Part shown: piece after piece, positions 25,558 to 34,756 of the stretch
How the letters are laid out: each line of letters begins with the position of its first letter
Position numbering within the stretch: the first letter of the stretch is position 1
Assembly: GCA_023229795.1 (NCBI GenBank)
Contig: JALNYP010000010.1
Span: 1-64,000 of the forward strand
Direction of reading: 5' to 3'
DNA from: Syntrophobacterales bacterium
Lineage (GTDB): Bacteria > Desulfobacterota > Desulfobaccia > Desulfobaccales > 0-14-0-80-60-11
Length of the DNA: 64,000 bases
Program-made: the position numbers and the translations under genes
Notes under the pieces: model-generated
Seen by the model: only the letters and a program-made list of their open reading frames with translations
Told to the model about the DNA's origin: nothing
The model's database searches: none

Positions 25558-26544
25558 ATGAGCCGGGCGGGATTTTGCTATAATGGCGCCACCTTGATCC
25601 GGCTTCTCCTCACCCTTCTGTTGAGCCTGGGGATGGCAGTCATGCCCCCCTTGCGGACGGCCGCGGCGGCCCAGCCGCCCCCGGAACATCCCGCCACCGC
25701 CGGCCCCATCATCACCGACAACGCGGTCCCGGCTCCACCGGGGCAATTCAGCCTCCAACCTTATTGGAGCCTCGATTTCGTGGCAGGAAATTCTACGACC
25801 AACTGGCGCCGGGTGAGCGCCCGGGGCAATTTCGCCTCCCTGGAAATGCCGGTGAAGCTCATCTACGGCCTGGCCCCGAATATCGAGGTCAACCTGGTGG
25901 GGGTCTTTTTGCAGAATTGGGCCGGCCAGGTGGAAGGAACCAGGTTTGGCGGCAGCCGTTCGGCCAGTTTCACCGGCCTTGGGGATCTCTACTTCACGGC
26001 AAAATACCAGCTCCTGGAGGAGACCGCCTGGCGGCCCACGGTGACCGCAATCTTCACCGTGAATTTCCCCACCGGCCACCATTACCGCCTCAATCCTGGC
26101 CGACTGGGAACCGATGCCTTGGGCGGCGGCACTTTTGGCTTTACGCCGGGCGTCAACCTCTCCAAGTGGGTGGGGCCGGTCTATCTTTACGCCAACCTGT
26201 GGTACAGCTTCCCCACCCGGGACCCTAAGGCGGTCACTAACCAACAAGCCTCCCCGCTCCTGCCGACGCTGCATGGCCGGGACCTGATCACCGGGAACCT
26301 GGCGGCGGAGTTGCCCTTAACCTCGAAATGGGTGGCTATGCTGGAAATCTACACCACCTGGAACGTCGGCCCCCTGTTCCGGCCTTCTCGGGAGGTCATC
26401 ACTCATGGCGTCGGAGTCCTGCCGGGGCTCGAATATATCTTCAGTCCCAGATGGTCCGCCGAATTGGGAGTGGCCGTGGACCTGGTCGGCAAAAACTCCC
26501 AATTTAGCTATACCCCCGTTTTCACGGTAATCATGACTTATTAA
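25558..26544 (+). CDS. Outer-membrane beta-barrel protein (MetA-pathway/transporter-like), copy 2
   Basis: Paralogue of the protein at 22650-23738: both share GPIITD, NWRRV, a LGDLYFTAKYQLLEET-type stretch, PTVTAIF and the block FPTGHxxRLNPGRLGTD followed by GLN/GVN-LSKWV. The product is about 328 residues with a signal peptide (hydrophobic core RLLLTLLLSLGMAV, cleavage near AAAAQ). The frame opens further upstream, but the ATG at 25558 gives the most sensible signal peptide; there is no clear ribosome site, so the start is uncertain. It is divergent from cbiK; the cobalamin riboswitch lies between them on the other strand. A transport or adhesion role is not provable. Confidence 0.78.
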   Translation: MSRAGFCYNGATLIRLLLTLLLSLGMAVMPPLRTAAAAQPPPEHPATAGPIITDNAVPAPPGQFSLQPYWSLDFVAGNSTTNWRRVSARGNFASLEMPVKLIYGLAPNIEVNLVGVFLQNWAGQVEGTRFGGSRSASFTGLGDLYFTAKYQLLEETAWRPTVTAIFTVNFPTGHHYRLNPGRLGTDALGGGTFGFTPGVNLSKWVGPVYLYANLWYSFPTRDPKAVTNQQASPLLPTLHGRDLITGNLAAELPLTSKWVAMLEIYTTWNVGPLFRPSREVITHGVGVLPGLEYIFSPRWSAELGVAVDLVGKNSQFSYTPVFTVIMTY

Positions 26545-26611
26545 GGCAATCCTTTTGGAAATCCGGGGAATAGTTTTGAAGAGGTGAAGCTGCGGCAAAA
26601 TACTTTTCGGT

Positions 26612-26685
26612 TGGCTGGGGGAGGAGGATTCGAACCTCCATCGGCGACTCCAAAGGCCGCTGTCCTGCCATTGGACGATCCCCCA
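26612..26685 (-). tRNA. tRNA-Gln (anticodon TTG)
   Basis: The reverse complement is a 74-nt cloverleaf with acceptor TGGGGGA/TCCCCCA, anticodon stem GCGGC/GTCGC and loop CTTTGGA (anticodon TTG), T-loop GTTCGAATC and encoded CCA. It is a close relative of the tRNA-Gln at 372-445. Confidence 0.95.
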
Positions 26686-26874
26686 ACAGGTGGGCGGGAG
26701 AGAAATTATGGCGTCGGGGTCTTCCCGGTCTTCTTCTTCTCCTCCAGAATTATAATGATTCCGCCCCAGGCTGCGCAAGTATTTTGTCCCCGCCGGGGCA
26801 AATCGCCGCCGGCCGCTTTGCGCCGCGAGGGATTAGGGCTGCGGCGATCGGGGAAACCGCACCTCATAAAGCCC

Positions 26875-26904
26875 TTTACCTTTGTACCATGGTTATCATA
26901 TAAT
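26875..26904 (+). promoter_or_regulatory. Candidate promoter of cooC / the acs cluster
   Basis: TTTACC (26875-26880) and a perfect TATAAT (26899-26904) are separated by 18 bases. The cooC GTG start is 36 bases beyond the -10. Confidence 0.6.
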
Positions 26905-26907
26905 TCA

Positions 26908-26923
26908 TGTGAATACTTTCACA
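26908..26923 (+). promoter_or_regulatory. CRP/FNR-family binding site in the cooC leader
   Basis: TGTGA-N6-TCACA is a perfect match to the CRP-type half sites and to the core of the HcpR site known from Desulfovibrio (TTGTGA-N6-TCACAA). It lies just after the -10 box, over the likely start of transcription, a position that suggests repression. The actual regulator is unknown. Confidence 0.65.
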
Positions 26924-26939
26924 GTAAGGGAGATCAACC

Positions 26940-27689
26940 GTGAGCTTTCTCATTGCCATGGCCGGCAAAGGCGGCACCGGCAAGACTACCGTGGCCGGCA
27001 TGTTGCTGCGCTACCTCTTGGAACATGACAGAAAACCGGTGCTGGCCGTGGACGCCGACGCCAACAGCAATCTCAATGAAGTCCTGGGAGTCGAAGTGGA
27101 CAGCACCGTCGGCGCGGCCCGGGAAGAGATGAAAAAAGGCGGCGGCATGCGGGACATGACCAAAGACCAGCTCATCGAGATGCGCATCAACCAGTGCCTG
27201 GTGGAGGCCGACGGCTTCGACCTCATCGCCATGGGCCAGCCCGAAGGCGCGGGCTGCTATTGCGCCGCCAACAATCTGGTAGCCCACTTCATGGACGTCC
27301 TGGCCAAAAATTACCCTTACATCGTGATGGATAACGAAGCCGGGATGGAGCACATGAGCCGCCTCACCACCAATAAGGTGGATCTGTTGGTGCTGGTGAG
27401 CGACCCGTCCTGGCGCGGCATCCAGGCGGCCCGGCGCCTCAAGGACCTGGCCCTGGCCTTGAAAGTGGTGGTGGGCCGGTGCGTCCTCATCGTGAACCGG
27501 GTGACGAACGGTCTCAGTTCCAAGACCACGGACGAAATCGCCACCCAAGGGCTGGAACTGGCTGGCCTGATCCCCGAAGATTCCCAGTTGGCGGAGTACG
27601 ATAGCCAGGGTCGCCCCACTTTCACCCTGCCGGCTGATTCCCCAGCATTACAAGGAGCTTACGCCATTTTCGACCGCTTTTTTACCTAA
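26940..27689 (+). CDS. cooC: CO dehydrogenase maturation factor (CooC/AcsF-type ATPase)
   Basis: CooC-type proteins are MinD-like P-loop ATPases that help load nickel into CO dehydrogenase or acetyl-CoA synthase. The 249-residue product starts with the deviant Walker A MAGKGGTGKTTVAG, followed by VLAVDADANSNLNEVLG and the switch region YIVMDNEAGMEHMSR. A Cys-containing GAGCYCAANN motif around residue 103 fits the metal-binding CxC of the family. GTG start with GGGAG upstream. It heads the acs cluster, which supports the role; CooC and AcsF cannot be told apart by sequence here. Confidence 0.93.
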   Translation: MSFLIAMAGKGGTGKTTVAGMLLRYLLEHDRKPVLAVDADANSNLNEVLGVEVDSTVGAAREEMKKGGGMRDMTKDQLIEMRINQCLVEADGFDLIAMGQPEGAGCYCAANNLVAHFMDVLAKNYPYIVMDNEAGMEHMSRLTTNKVDLLVLVSDPSWRGIQAARRLKDLALALKVVVGRCVLIVNRVTNGLSSKTTDEIATQGLELAGLIPEDSQLAEYDSQGRPTFTLPADSPALQGAYAIFDRFFT

Positions 27690-27726
27690 GTTCATAACGA
27701 GAAACCTGGCGGGCGTGATTTTTTGC

Positions 27727-27756
27727 TTGACAGGTTGCCTAATTAATTATTATTTT
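27727..27756 (+). promoter_or_regulatory. Candidate internal promoter before acsD
   Basis: A perfect TTGACA (27727-27732) is followed after 18 bases by TATTTT (27751-27756) in an AT-rich gap of 145 bases between cooC and acsD. It may let the structural genes be expressed apart from cooC. Confidence 0.45.
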
Positions 27757-27834
27757 CACAATGTTTATACCTCCGCGACTTTACGATGCGATAAGATACC
27801 GGCAATTCCGGAAAAAATTAAGGAGGGAACTACC

Positions 27835-28782
27835 TTGGCGTTTGAAATTCCCACACAGAAGTATTCTGGCGCGATCAAGACGGTAACTATTGGTAAAGGC
27901 GCTAATGCCATTACCCTGGGAGGAGAAACCTCCTACCCCTTCTATGTATTCGAAGGGCCAATGCCGAACAAACCCCGGATTGCCATGGAGATATGGGACC
28001 GGGATCCGGGCGAGGATTGGGCCGGCCCGGTGTATGAGACCATTAAGGACGTAGCTGGCGATCCCGTGGCCTGGGCCCAGAAGTGCATCAAAGAATTTGG
28101 GGCCGAAGCCATTGCCTTGATCCTCAACAGCACCGATCCTAACGGGGACAACGCCTCGGCGGAAGCCGCCGCGGCCACGGCCAAGAAAGTGGCGGACGCG
28201 ATTGACGTGCCGTTAATCGTTTACGGCACCAGCAACGTGGAAAAAGACCAGGAAGTCTTGCCCGCCGTGGCCGAAGCCTGCGCCGACAAGAACATCGTGA
28301 TGGGTCCGGTCCAGGACAAGAACTACAAGAAGATCGGCGCCGCGGCCCTGGCTTATGGCCACACCGTGTCGGCCAACTCCCCCATCGACGTCAACCTGGC
28401 CAAACAGTTGAATATCCTGCTGGGCCAACTGGGTGTCAAAGACGCCCAGATCTTAGTGGATCCGACCACTGGCGGCCTGGGCTACGGCATGGAGTATTCC
28501 TATTCCGTCATGGAGCGGGACCGCATGGCCGCCCTGACCCAGGAAGACGACAAACTCCAGCTCCCCATCCTCAACTATGTCGGTCAGGAAGTCTGGAAAG
28601 TGAAAGAGTGCAAACAGTCCAACGCTGAAGCGCCGCAACTGGGCGACCAAGCCAAACGAGGCATCCTGATGGAAGCCATCACCGCGGTGGACCTGCTGCT
28701 GGCGGGGAGCGATCTGCTCATCATGCGCCATCCTGAGTCGGTGAAAATGGTGAAATCCGTCATCCAGGAGCTGGCCGGCTAA
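27835..28782 (+). CDS. acsD: Acetyl-CoA synthase complex, corrinoid protein small subunit (AcsD/CdhD)
   Basis: AcsD forms the corrinoid iron-sulfur protein with AcsC, carrying the methyl group from methyl-tetrahydrofolate to acetyl-CoA synthase. The 315-residue TIM-barrel protein shows ALGGETSYPFYVFEG-like motifs (GGETSYPFYVFEG), WDRDPGEDW, NSTDPNGD, VIVYGTSN-like (LIVYGTSNVEKD) and VDPTTGGLGYGMEYSYSVMERDR. The start is a TTG at 27835 with a perfect AGGAGG eight bases upstream; the open frame starts earlier, but this choice gives the family length of about 310. Next in line are cooS, acsB and acsC. Confidence 0.93.
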   Translation: MAFEIPTQKYSGAIKTVTIGKGANAITLGGETSYPFYVFEGPMPNKPRIAMEIWDRDPGEDWAGPVYETIKDVAGDPVAWAQKCIKEFGAEAIALILNSTDPNGDNASAEAAAATAKKVADAIDVPLIVYGTSNVEKDQEVLPAVAEACADKNIVMGPVQDKNYKKIGAAALAYGHTVSANSPIDVNLAKQLNILLGQLGVKDAQILVDPTTGGLGYGMEYSYSVMERDRMAALTQEDDKLQLPILNYVGQEVWKVKECKQSNAEAPQLGDQAKRGILMEAITAVDLLLAGSDLLIMRHPESVKMVKSVIQELAG

Positions 28783-28934
28783 GGCGCTGCCGCAGCCTGG
28801 ATTAGCTTACCATCTTATCCAGAGCTCAGCCCCGATCACCATCGCCTTTCATGTATTACGCCGGGCAGAAGGCTCTGTTTTCAAGGGGGGCCATGAAGGT
28901 CATCCCTTAACGTATGAAACTGGAGGAAAGATTA

Positions 28935-30953
28935 ATGGCTGAGTTAGATGTGACAAAATGTTCAATAGATCCTGCGACCCAGAAAATGCTCAAAAAGGCC
29001 CAGGCGGAAGGTATCGAAACCATCTTTGACCGGGCCCAGACCATGAAGCCCTGTCCCATCGGGGCGGAAGGGGCCTGCTGCCGCATCTGTGCACAGGGTC
29101 CCTGCCGCGTGCCCCCGCCCAAGAAGGCGAAAGAGGGCGAAGAGCAGAAGAAGCAGGCTGTGGGCCTGTGCGGCGCCACCGCCGAAACCATTGTCGCCCG
29201 GAACTTCGCCCGCATGGTCTGCGGCGGGGCCGCGGCCCACAATGACCATTCCCGCGGGACCGCCTTGCTGTTCAAGGAAGTGGCCCACGGCAAGGCCCAG
29301 GGTTACCAGATAAAAGATGTTACCAAGCTCAAAAGGGTCGCCCGGGATTGGAACGTGGCTATCTCCGAGGGCGAAGGCGAAGACGCCAAGCCCCGCTCCA
29401 AAGAAGCCATTGCCCAGGATCTGGCGGACAAAGTGTTGTTGGAGTTCGGTCAGCAGTCCGGCGAAATCACCTATGTGAACCGGGCTCCCAAGAAGCGCCA
29501 GGAGATCTGGCGCAAGCTGGGCGTGGTGCCCCGGGGCTACGACATCGAGATCGTGGAACTGATGCACCGGACCCACATGGGCGTGGACCAGGAATACCAC
29601 AACATCATCAATCAGTGCACCCGTACCGCCCTTTCCGACGGCTGGGGCGGCTCCATGATCTCCACCGACCTCCAGGACATCCTGTTCGGGATGCCGGTGC
29701 CGGTGGCCGGCGAGATCAACCTGGGCGTCCTGAAAGAAGACATGGTCAACATCGTCATCCACGGCCATGAGCCGCTGTTGCCCGAGATGATCTACGTCGC
29801 CTCCATGGAACCGGAGGCTATCACTTACGCCCAGAACAAGGGCGCCAAGGGCATCCAACTGGCCGGCATGTGCTGCTCCGCCAACGAAATCCTGATGCGC
29901 CACGGTATCCCCGTGGCCGGTAACTACCTGCAGCAGGAACTGGCCATCATCACCGGGGCGGTGGACGCCATGGTGGTGGACGTGCAGTGTGAGATGCAGT
30001 CCCTGGCCAACGTGGCCAAGTGCTACCATACCAAGCTGATCACCACCGATAACCGGGCCCGGATCGAAGGCGAAACCATGCACATCGCCTTTGACGAGCA
30101 TCATGCCCTGGACGTGGCCCGGAAGGTGGTGCGGGAAGCTATCGACAACTTCCCCAACCGTAAAGCGCAGGTCCTGATCCCCTCCGAGAGCCATCCCACC
30201 GTGGTGGGCTTCAGCTACGAGACCATTCAGTACCTGTTGGGCGGTTCCATCCGCGGCTCGTATTACACCCTGAACGACAACATCATCAACGGCCGGGTGC
30301 GGGGCGTGGCCGGCGTGGTGGGCTGCAACAACGCCCGCACCATGCACGACAATTCCCATCTCACCATGATCAAGGAGTTGTTGAAGAACGACGTTATCGT
30401 CCTGACCACTGGCTGCTCCGCCATGACCGCAGGCAAATTCGGTCTGTTATCTCCGGAATCGGCCAAAGAGCACTGCGGCCCCGGCTTGGCCGAGGTCTGC
30501 GAGACCGTGGGTATCCCGCCGGTGCTGCACATGGGCTCCTGCGTGGATAACTCCCGGATCCTGATGGCGGCCACCGCCTGCATCAAGGCCGGCGGCCTGG
30601 GCACCGACATCAGCGATATGCCCGCCGCGGGCGCCGCGCCCGAATGGATGAGTGAAAAAGCCATCTCCATCGGCCACTACTTCGTGGCTTCGGGCGTTTA
30701 CACCATGTTTGGGGTCACCTTCCCCAGCACCGGTTCCGAGCTCCTCACCGACTACCTGTTCAAGGGGATCGAAGAAGAGCTGGGCGGCAAGTGGGACTTC
30801 GAGCCCGATCCCGAACTGGCGGCCAAGAAGATGATCGCTCACATCGACTTAAAGCGGAAAGCTCTGGGCATCGACAAGGCCCGGGAGCGGGTGCTCATGG
30901 ATATGGAAATGCGCCGGACTATGGACGCCGCCGCGGCAGGCGAAGAGCACTAG
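28935..30953 (+). CDS. cooS: Anaerobic Ni-CO dehydrogenase catalytic subunit
   Basis: This enzyme (AcsA/CooS) reduces CO2 to CO for acetyl-CoA synthesis, or runs in reverse, at a Ni-4Fe-5S C-cluster. The 672-residue length is typical. Visible ligand motifs include the N-terminal CPIGAEGACCRICAQGPC cysteines of the B/D clusters, the AGMCCSANEILMRHG and VDVQCEMQS stretches, VVGCNNART, TTGCSAMTAGKFGL and HMGSCVDNSRI. The start is the ATG at 28935 because GGAGGAAAG precedes it; the upstream ATG at 28914 lacks one. It lies between acsD and acsB, so it serves the Acs complex. Confidence 0.96.
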   Translation: MAELDVTKCSIDPATQKMLKKAQAEGIETIFDRAQTMKPCPIGAEGACCRICAQGPCRVPPPKKAKEGEEQKKQAVGLCGATAETIVARNFARMVCGGAAAHNDHSRGTALLFKEVAHGKAQGYQIKDVTKLKRVARDWNVAISEGEGEDAKPRSKEAIAQDLADKVLLEFGQQSGEITYVNRAPKKRQEIWRKLGVVPRGYDIEIVELMHRTHMGVDQEYHNIINQCTRTALSDGWGGSMISTDLQDILFGMPVPVAGEINLGVLKEDMVNIVIHGHEPLLPEMIYVASMEPEAITYAQNKGAKGIQLAGMCCSANEILMRHGIPVAGNYLQQELAIITGAVDAMVVDVQCEMQSLANVAKCYHTKLITTDNRARIEGETMHIAFDEHHALDVARKVVREAIDNFPNRKAQVLIPSESHPTVVGFSYETIQYLLGGSIRGSYYTLNDNIINGRVRGVAGVVGCNNARTMHDNSHLTMIKELLKNDVIVLTTGCSAMTAGKFGLLSPESAKEHCGPGLAEVCETVGIPPVLHMGSCVDNSRILMAATACIKAGGLGTDISDMPAAGAAPEWMSEKAISIGHYFVASGVYTMFGVTFPSTGSELLTDYLFKGIEEELGGKWDFEPDPELAAKKMIAHIDLKRKALGIDKARERVLMDMEMRRTMDAAAAGEEH

Positions 30954-30960
30954 GAACCAG

Positions 30961-30997
30961 GGGGACTGCCCTTCTCAGCCAGGTGGCAGCCCCTTTT
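30961..30997 (+). terminator. Intercistronic hairpin between cooS and acsB
   Basis: GGGG(A)CTGCC pairs with GGCAGCCCC, followed by four T residues. A weak or partial terminator that could set the ratio of CO dehydrogenase to downstream subunits. Confidence 0.5.
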
Positions 30998-31036
30998 AGA
31001 TAATTTCCTTTACGAAAAAGGAAGGAGGAAGTCACA

Positions 31037-33268
31037 GTGTCGAAAATTATCATATCCGCCGCCATTCGCGGGGCTCACAAGATCGTCGACAAATGCGCGG
31101 CCAAGTTGGACGAAGCCATCAAGAAACATGGGGAAAATCAGGAGATCGGTTTCCCCAATACCGCATATTACCTGCCCATCATTTATGCATTGATGGGTAC
31201 CCCCGTGGCCAAATTGAAGGATGCGGTCCCGGTCATGGCGCGCTGCAAAGAATTGCTGCCGCCGGTCCCGGCCGAACACAATTACCTGCCCTACCTGGGA
31301 CCCGGCCTGGACGCCGGTCTGGCCACCCTCTTCGCGGAAGAAATTTTTGAGGCCATCCGCTACTTGGATGATCCCGATTTCTACGAACCCGGCGAAGAAG
31401 TGTACAGCAAAGGCGCCACCAAGTTCTGGGTCGGGGCCGCCAATGATATCATCCTGCGGAAACGCGGCGTCGAGTTCGTAGACGGTTCCGCCCCGGGGTT
31501 CGCCGCCATCGTCGGCTCCGCCCCGTCGGTTCAGGAAGCCGTGGACCTGGTAACTGAGTATCAGAAAAAGAACCTCTACATCTTCTGTGCCGCCCGGGAC
31601 ATCGAAGGCAAGACCTCGGTGATCGAGCAGCTCCTGGAAGGCGGCGTGCAGATCGGTTGGCCGACCCGTATCGTCCCCTTCAGCCCGGATATCTCCGGCG
31701 CGGTCTTCGCCCTGGGATTTGCAGTGCGGGCCGCCATGGCCTTCGGCGGTGTCAAACCCGGCGCAGCCCTGAAGAACCTCCTCTATAACAAAGACCGGAT
31801 CTTCGCGTTCGTGAACGCAGTGTCCACCATCCCCGACGAATGGTACGCCAACGCGGCAGGGTGTATCAACTGGGGCTTCCCCACCATCACCAACCAGGAC
31901 ATCCCCCAGGTGCTGCCCACCGGTATCTGCACCTATGAGCACGTGGTTTCCAACGTGCCCATGGCGGAGTTGGGCCAGAAGTCCATCGAAGTCCGGGGCC
32001 TCAAAGTCGCGATCACCGAGATCGACATCCCGGTGAACTTCGGGGCCGCGTTCGAAGGTGAGCGGGTCCGGAAAGATGACCTTTATGCGGAATGCGGCGG
32101 CGGCAAGACTCAGGCCGTCGAACTGGTCACCAGCAAACGCATGGATGAAGTGGAAGACGGCAAAGTCGAGGTCTTCGGTCTTGACCTCCCCGACCTGCCC
32201 CAGGACAAAATCCCCATGCGCCTGCCCCTGGCCATAGTCGTGGAAGTGGCCGGCCGTAACTTCCAGCCGGACTTCGAGCCCATCCTGGAGCGGCAGATTC
32301 ACCATCTGGTGAACTACGCCCAGGGCGTCATGCACATCGGGCAGCGGGACATCGCCTGGTACCGTATCGGCAAGGCCGCAGTGGAAAAGGGCTTCAGCCT
32401 GAGGCACGTCGGCGTCATCCTGCATGCCAAGTACCATCAGGACTTCGGCGCCATCTTCGACAAATGCCAGGTGAAGATCTACACCGAACCTGAGAAAGTC
32501 AAAGAAATCCTGGCCATCGCCAGGAAGACCTACCACGAGCGTGACGCCCGCGTCGAGAACATGCGGGACGAGACCACCGATATCTACTACTCTTGCACGC
32601 TGTGTCAGTCCTTCGCCCCCAACCACGTCTGCGTGGTTAGCCCGGAGCGGACCGGCCTGTGCGGCGCTTACAACTGGATGGACTGCAAGGCCTCTAACGA
32701 AATCAATCCCACCGGCCCCAACCAGCCCGTACCCAAAGGTGAAGTCCTCGATGAGCGGTACGGCATGTTTCAAGGTGTCAACGATTTCGTCTTCAAGGCC
32801 TCCCGGCAGAAAGTGGAGAAATACAACTTCTACAGCCTGGTCTATGATCCCATGACCACCTGCGGCTGCTGCGAGGCTATCTCCGCAGTTCTGCCCATGT
32901 GCAACGGCATCATGACGGTCAACCGGGACTACACCGGTGAAACCCCCTGTGGTATGAAGTTCACCACCCTGGCCGGCGTCATCGGCGGCGGCCAAGTTAC
33001 TCCGGGCTTCGTGGGCCACAGCAAGTACAACGTCACCCAGCGGAAGTTCATCAGGGGCGACGGCGGCCTGAAGCGCGTCGTGTGGATGCCCAAGATCCTG
33101 AAAGATGAACTCCGGGACCAGCTCCTGAAAAGGGGCGAGGAAGAGGGGATCCCCGATCTGATCGATCGCATTGCCGATGAGACCGTGGGCGTCACCGAAG
33201 ACGATATCCTGAACTTCCTGACGGAAAAGAAGCACCCGGCCTTGGAGATGGAACCCATTATCGGATAA
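31037..33268 (+). CDS. acsB: Acetyl-CoA synthase catalytic subunit (AcsB/CdhC)
   Basis: AcsB joins CO, a methyl group and CoA at the A-cluster (a 4Fe-4S cluster bridged to a Ni-Ni site). The 743-residue length includes the N-terminal domain that binds CO dehydrogenase in bacterial enzymes. The A-cluster cysteines are in YSCTLCQSFAPNHVC and RTGLCGAYNW, and the distal nickel motif CGC in MTTCGCCEAIS. The N-terminal region contains FVGAAND-like and the Ala-rich core of the family. Start is a GTG at 31037 after GGAAGGAGG. Hairpins separate it from both neighbours. Confidence 0.96.
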   Translation: MSKIIISAAIRGAHKIVDKCAAKLDEAIKKHGENQEIGFPNTAYYLPIIYALMGTPVAKLKDAVPVMARCKELLPPVPAEHNYLPYLGPGLDAGLATLFAEEIFEAIRYLDDPDFYEPGEEVYSKGATKFWVGAANDIILRKRGVEFVDGSAPGFAAIVGSAPSVQEAVDLVTEYQKKNLYIFCAARDIEGKTSVIEQLLEGGVQIGWPTRIVPFSPDISGAVFALGFAVRAAMAFGGVKPGAALKNLLYNKDRIFAFVNAVSTIPDEWYANAAGCINWGFPTITNQDIPQVLPTGICTYEHVVSNVPMAELGQKSIEVRGLKVAITEIDIPVNFGAAFEGERVRKDDLYAECGGGKTQAVELVTSKRMDEVEDGKVEVFGLDLPDLPQDKIPMRLPLAIVVEVAGRNFQPDFEPILERQIHHLVNYAQGVMHIGQRDIAWYRIGKAAVEKGFSLRHVGVILHAKYHQDFGAIFDKCQVKIYTEPEKVKEILAIARKTYHERDARVENMRDETTDIYYSCTLCQSFAPNHVCVVSPERTGLCGAYNWMDCKASNEINPTGPNQPVPKGEVLDERYGMFQGVNDFVFKASRQKVEKYNFYSLVYDPMTTCGCCEAISAVLPMCNGIMTVNRDYTGETPCGMKFTTLAGVIGGGQVTPGFVGHSKYNVTQRKFIRGDGGLKRVVWMPKILKDELRDQLLKRGEEEGIPDLIDRIADETVGVTEDDILNFLTEKKHPALEMEPIIG

Positions 33269-33276
33269 CCCACAAG

Positions 33277-33308
33277 GGGCCTGGGGGTTTCCCCCTCCAG
33301 GCCCTTTC
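33277..33308 (+). terminator. Intercistronic hairpin between acsB and acsC
   Basis: GGGCCTGG/CCAGGCCC extended by GGG/CCC, followed by TTTCT. It begins eight bases after the acsB stop; acsC starts 80 bases further on. Confidence 0.5.
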
Positions 33309-33389
33309 TCGATTTCAGGTCCCGGCGACCGGGGATATCCGCCTAGGAAATCCTCCGCCGGCCGCCAGCCATGGATAAGGAGAGAGACA

Positions 33390-34730
33390 ATGGCATTAAC
33401 TGGAATTGAAATCTTCAAAATGCTCGCCAAAACCAACTGTAAGGAATGCGGCTTTCCGACCTGTCTGGCCTTCGCCATGGGCCTGGCCAGCGGCAAGGCC
33501 GAGTTGGATAAGTGCCCTTACGTTTCCGATGAGGTCAAAGAAAAGCTTGCGGCAGCCTCAGCCCCGCCTATCCGCCCGGTGAAGTTCGGCATGAAGGAAG
33601 GGATGAAGGCCGTCGGCGGCGAGACGGTGATGTTCCGCCATGAGAAGACCTTCTTCAACCCCACCATCATCGCGGGGTTGGTGACCACTGCCATGGCCGA
33701 TGCCGATGTGGATAAAAAGCTCGACCAGTTCATGAAATTGCAGTACGACCGGGTAGGCCTGTTGCTCCGTCCGGAAATGATCGTGGTCAAAGATGCGGCC
33801 GGCGATGCCGGCAAGTTTACGGCCCTGGTCAAGAAGGTCATGGACAAGACCGATGCGGCGATCCTGCTCTGCACCGATAAAGCCGACGTGGCCAAAGCCG
33901 GCGCCGAAGCAGCCAAAGAACGCAAGCCGGTTATCGGCGTCGCCACCGCGGCCAACGCCGATGCGATGGGCGCTCTGGCCAAAGAAATGGGACTGCCCCT
34001 GATGGTCAAGGGCGACGGCTATGACTCCCTGGCCGAATTGACCACCAAGCTGACGGGTATGGGTCTCAAGGACCTGATCATTGACACCGGCACTCGCGAC
34101 CTGAAAAAAGCCTTCGAAGAGCAGGTGGCCATCCGCCGGGCCGCGTTGGTGCCCAAGTTCCGGCCTTTCGGCTTCCCGACCATCACCTGCCCGGCCGAGA
34201 TGACCGATGATCCCATGATGGAAAAGCTCTACGCCGCGGTCTTCATCGCCAAATACGGCGGCATCGTGGTGGTCAACGACCTGTCCGCGGACGGGATCTT
34301 CCCGCTGCTGCTCGAGCGCCTCAACATCTACACCGACCCGCAGAAGCCCATGATCATCAGCCCGGGCATCTACGAGATCGGCACTCCGGACGAAAACTCG
34401 CCCGTGGCCATCACCACCAACTTTGCCCTCACCTACTTCATCGTGTCCGGCGAAATCGAGGGCAGCAAAGTATCTACCTGGTTGCTGATTCAGGACACCG
34501 AAGGCCTGTCGGTCATGACCGCCTGGGCTGCCGGCAAGTTCTCCGGCGATTCGGTGGCGCATTTCGTAAAAAAATGCGGGATTGCCGATAAGGTCAAGAC
34601 CCGCACCCTCATCATTCCCGGATATGCCGCGGGTATCAGCGGTGACCTGGAAGAGGAACTGCCGGATTGGAAGGTTACCATCGGTCCTCGGGAAGCCTCC
34701 CATATCCCGGCCTTGCTGAAAACTCTGTAG
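33390..34730 (+). CDS. acsC: Corrinoid iron-sulfur protein large subunit (AcsC/CdhE)
   Basis: AcsC carries the corrinoid-associated 4Fe-4S cluster and, with AcsD, shuttles the methyl group. The 446-residue protein has the N-terminal cluster motif NCKECGFPTCLAFA followed by a fourth Cys in DKCPYVS, a TIM-barrel middle (FNPTIIAGLV, VRPEMIVVKD-like) and a C-terminal corrinoid-binding region containing KCGIADKV and LIIPGYAAGISGDLEEELP. A good ribosome site (AAGGAGAGAG) precedes the ATG. The neighbouring genes confirm the assignment. Confidence 0.95.
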   Translation: MALTGIEIFKMLAKTNCKECGFPTCLAFAMGLASGKAELDKCPYVSDEVKEKLAAASAPPIRPVKFGMKEGMKAVGGETVMFRHEKTFFNPTIIAGLVTTAMADADVDKKLDQFMKLQYDRVGLLLRPEMIVVKDAAGDAGKFTALVKKVMDKTDAAILLCTDKADVAKAGAEAAKERKPVIGVATAANADAMGALAKEMGLPLMVKGDGYDSLAELTTKLTGMGLKDLIIDTGTRDLKKAFEEQVAIRRAALVPKFRPFGFPTITCPAEMTDDPMMEKLYAAVFIAKYGGIVVVNDLSADGIFPLLLERLNIYTDPQKPMIISPGIYEIGTPDENSPVAITTNFALTYFIVSGEIEGSKVSTWLLIQDTEGLSVMTAWAAGKFSGDSVAHFVKKCGIADKVKTRTLIIPGYAAGISGDLEEELPDWKVTIGPREASHIPALLKTL

Positions 34731-34756
34731 TTGGCGTGGGAGTTCCTCATATATGC

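Noticed and set aside
28962..30359. A 465-codon open frame opposite cooS
   Set aside because: Antisense to a strongly conserved gene; no start signal.
33277..33308. A full terminator ending the acs cluster after acsB
   Set aside because: acsC and acsE continue the pathway on the same strand; the U-tract is weak, so it was kept only as an intercistronic hairpin.
31010..33496. An 828-codon open frame opposite acsB
   Set aside because: Antisense to acsB with no ribosome site and no recognisable domain; a codon-bias shadow.
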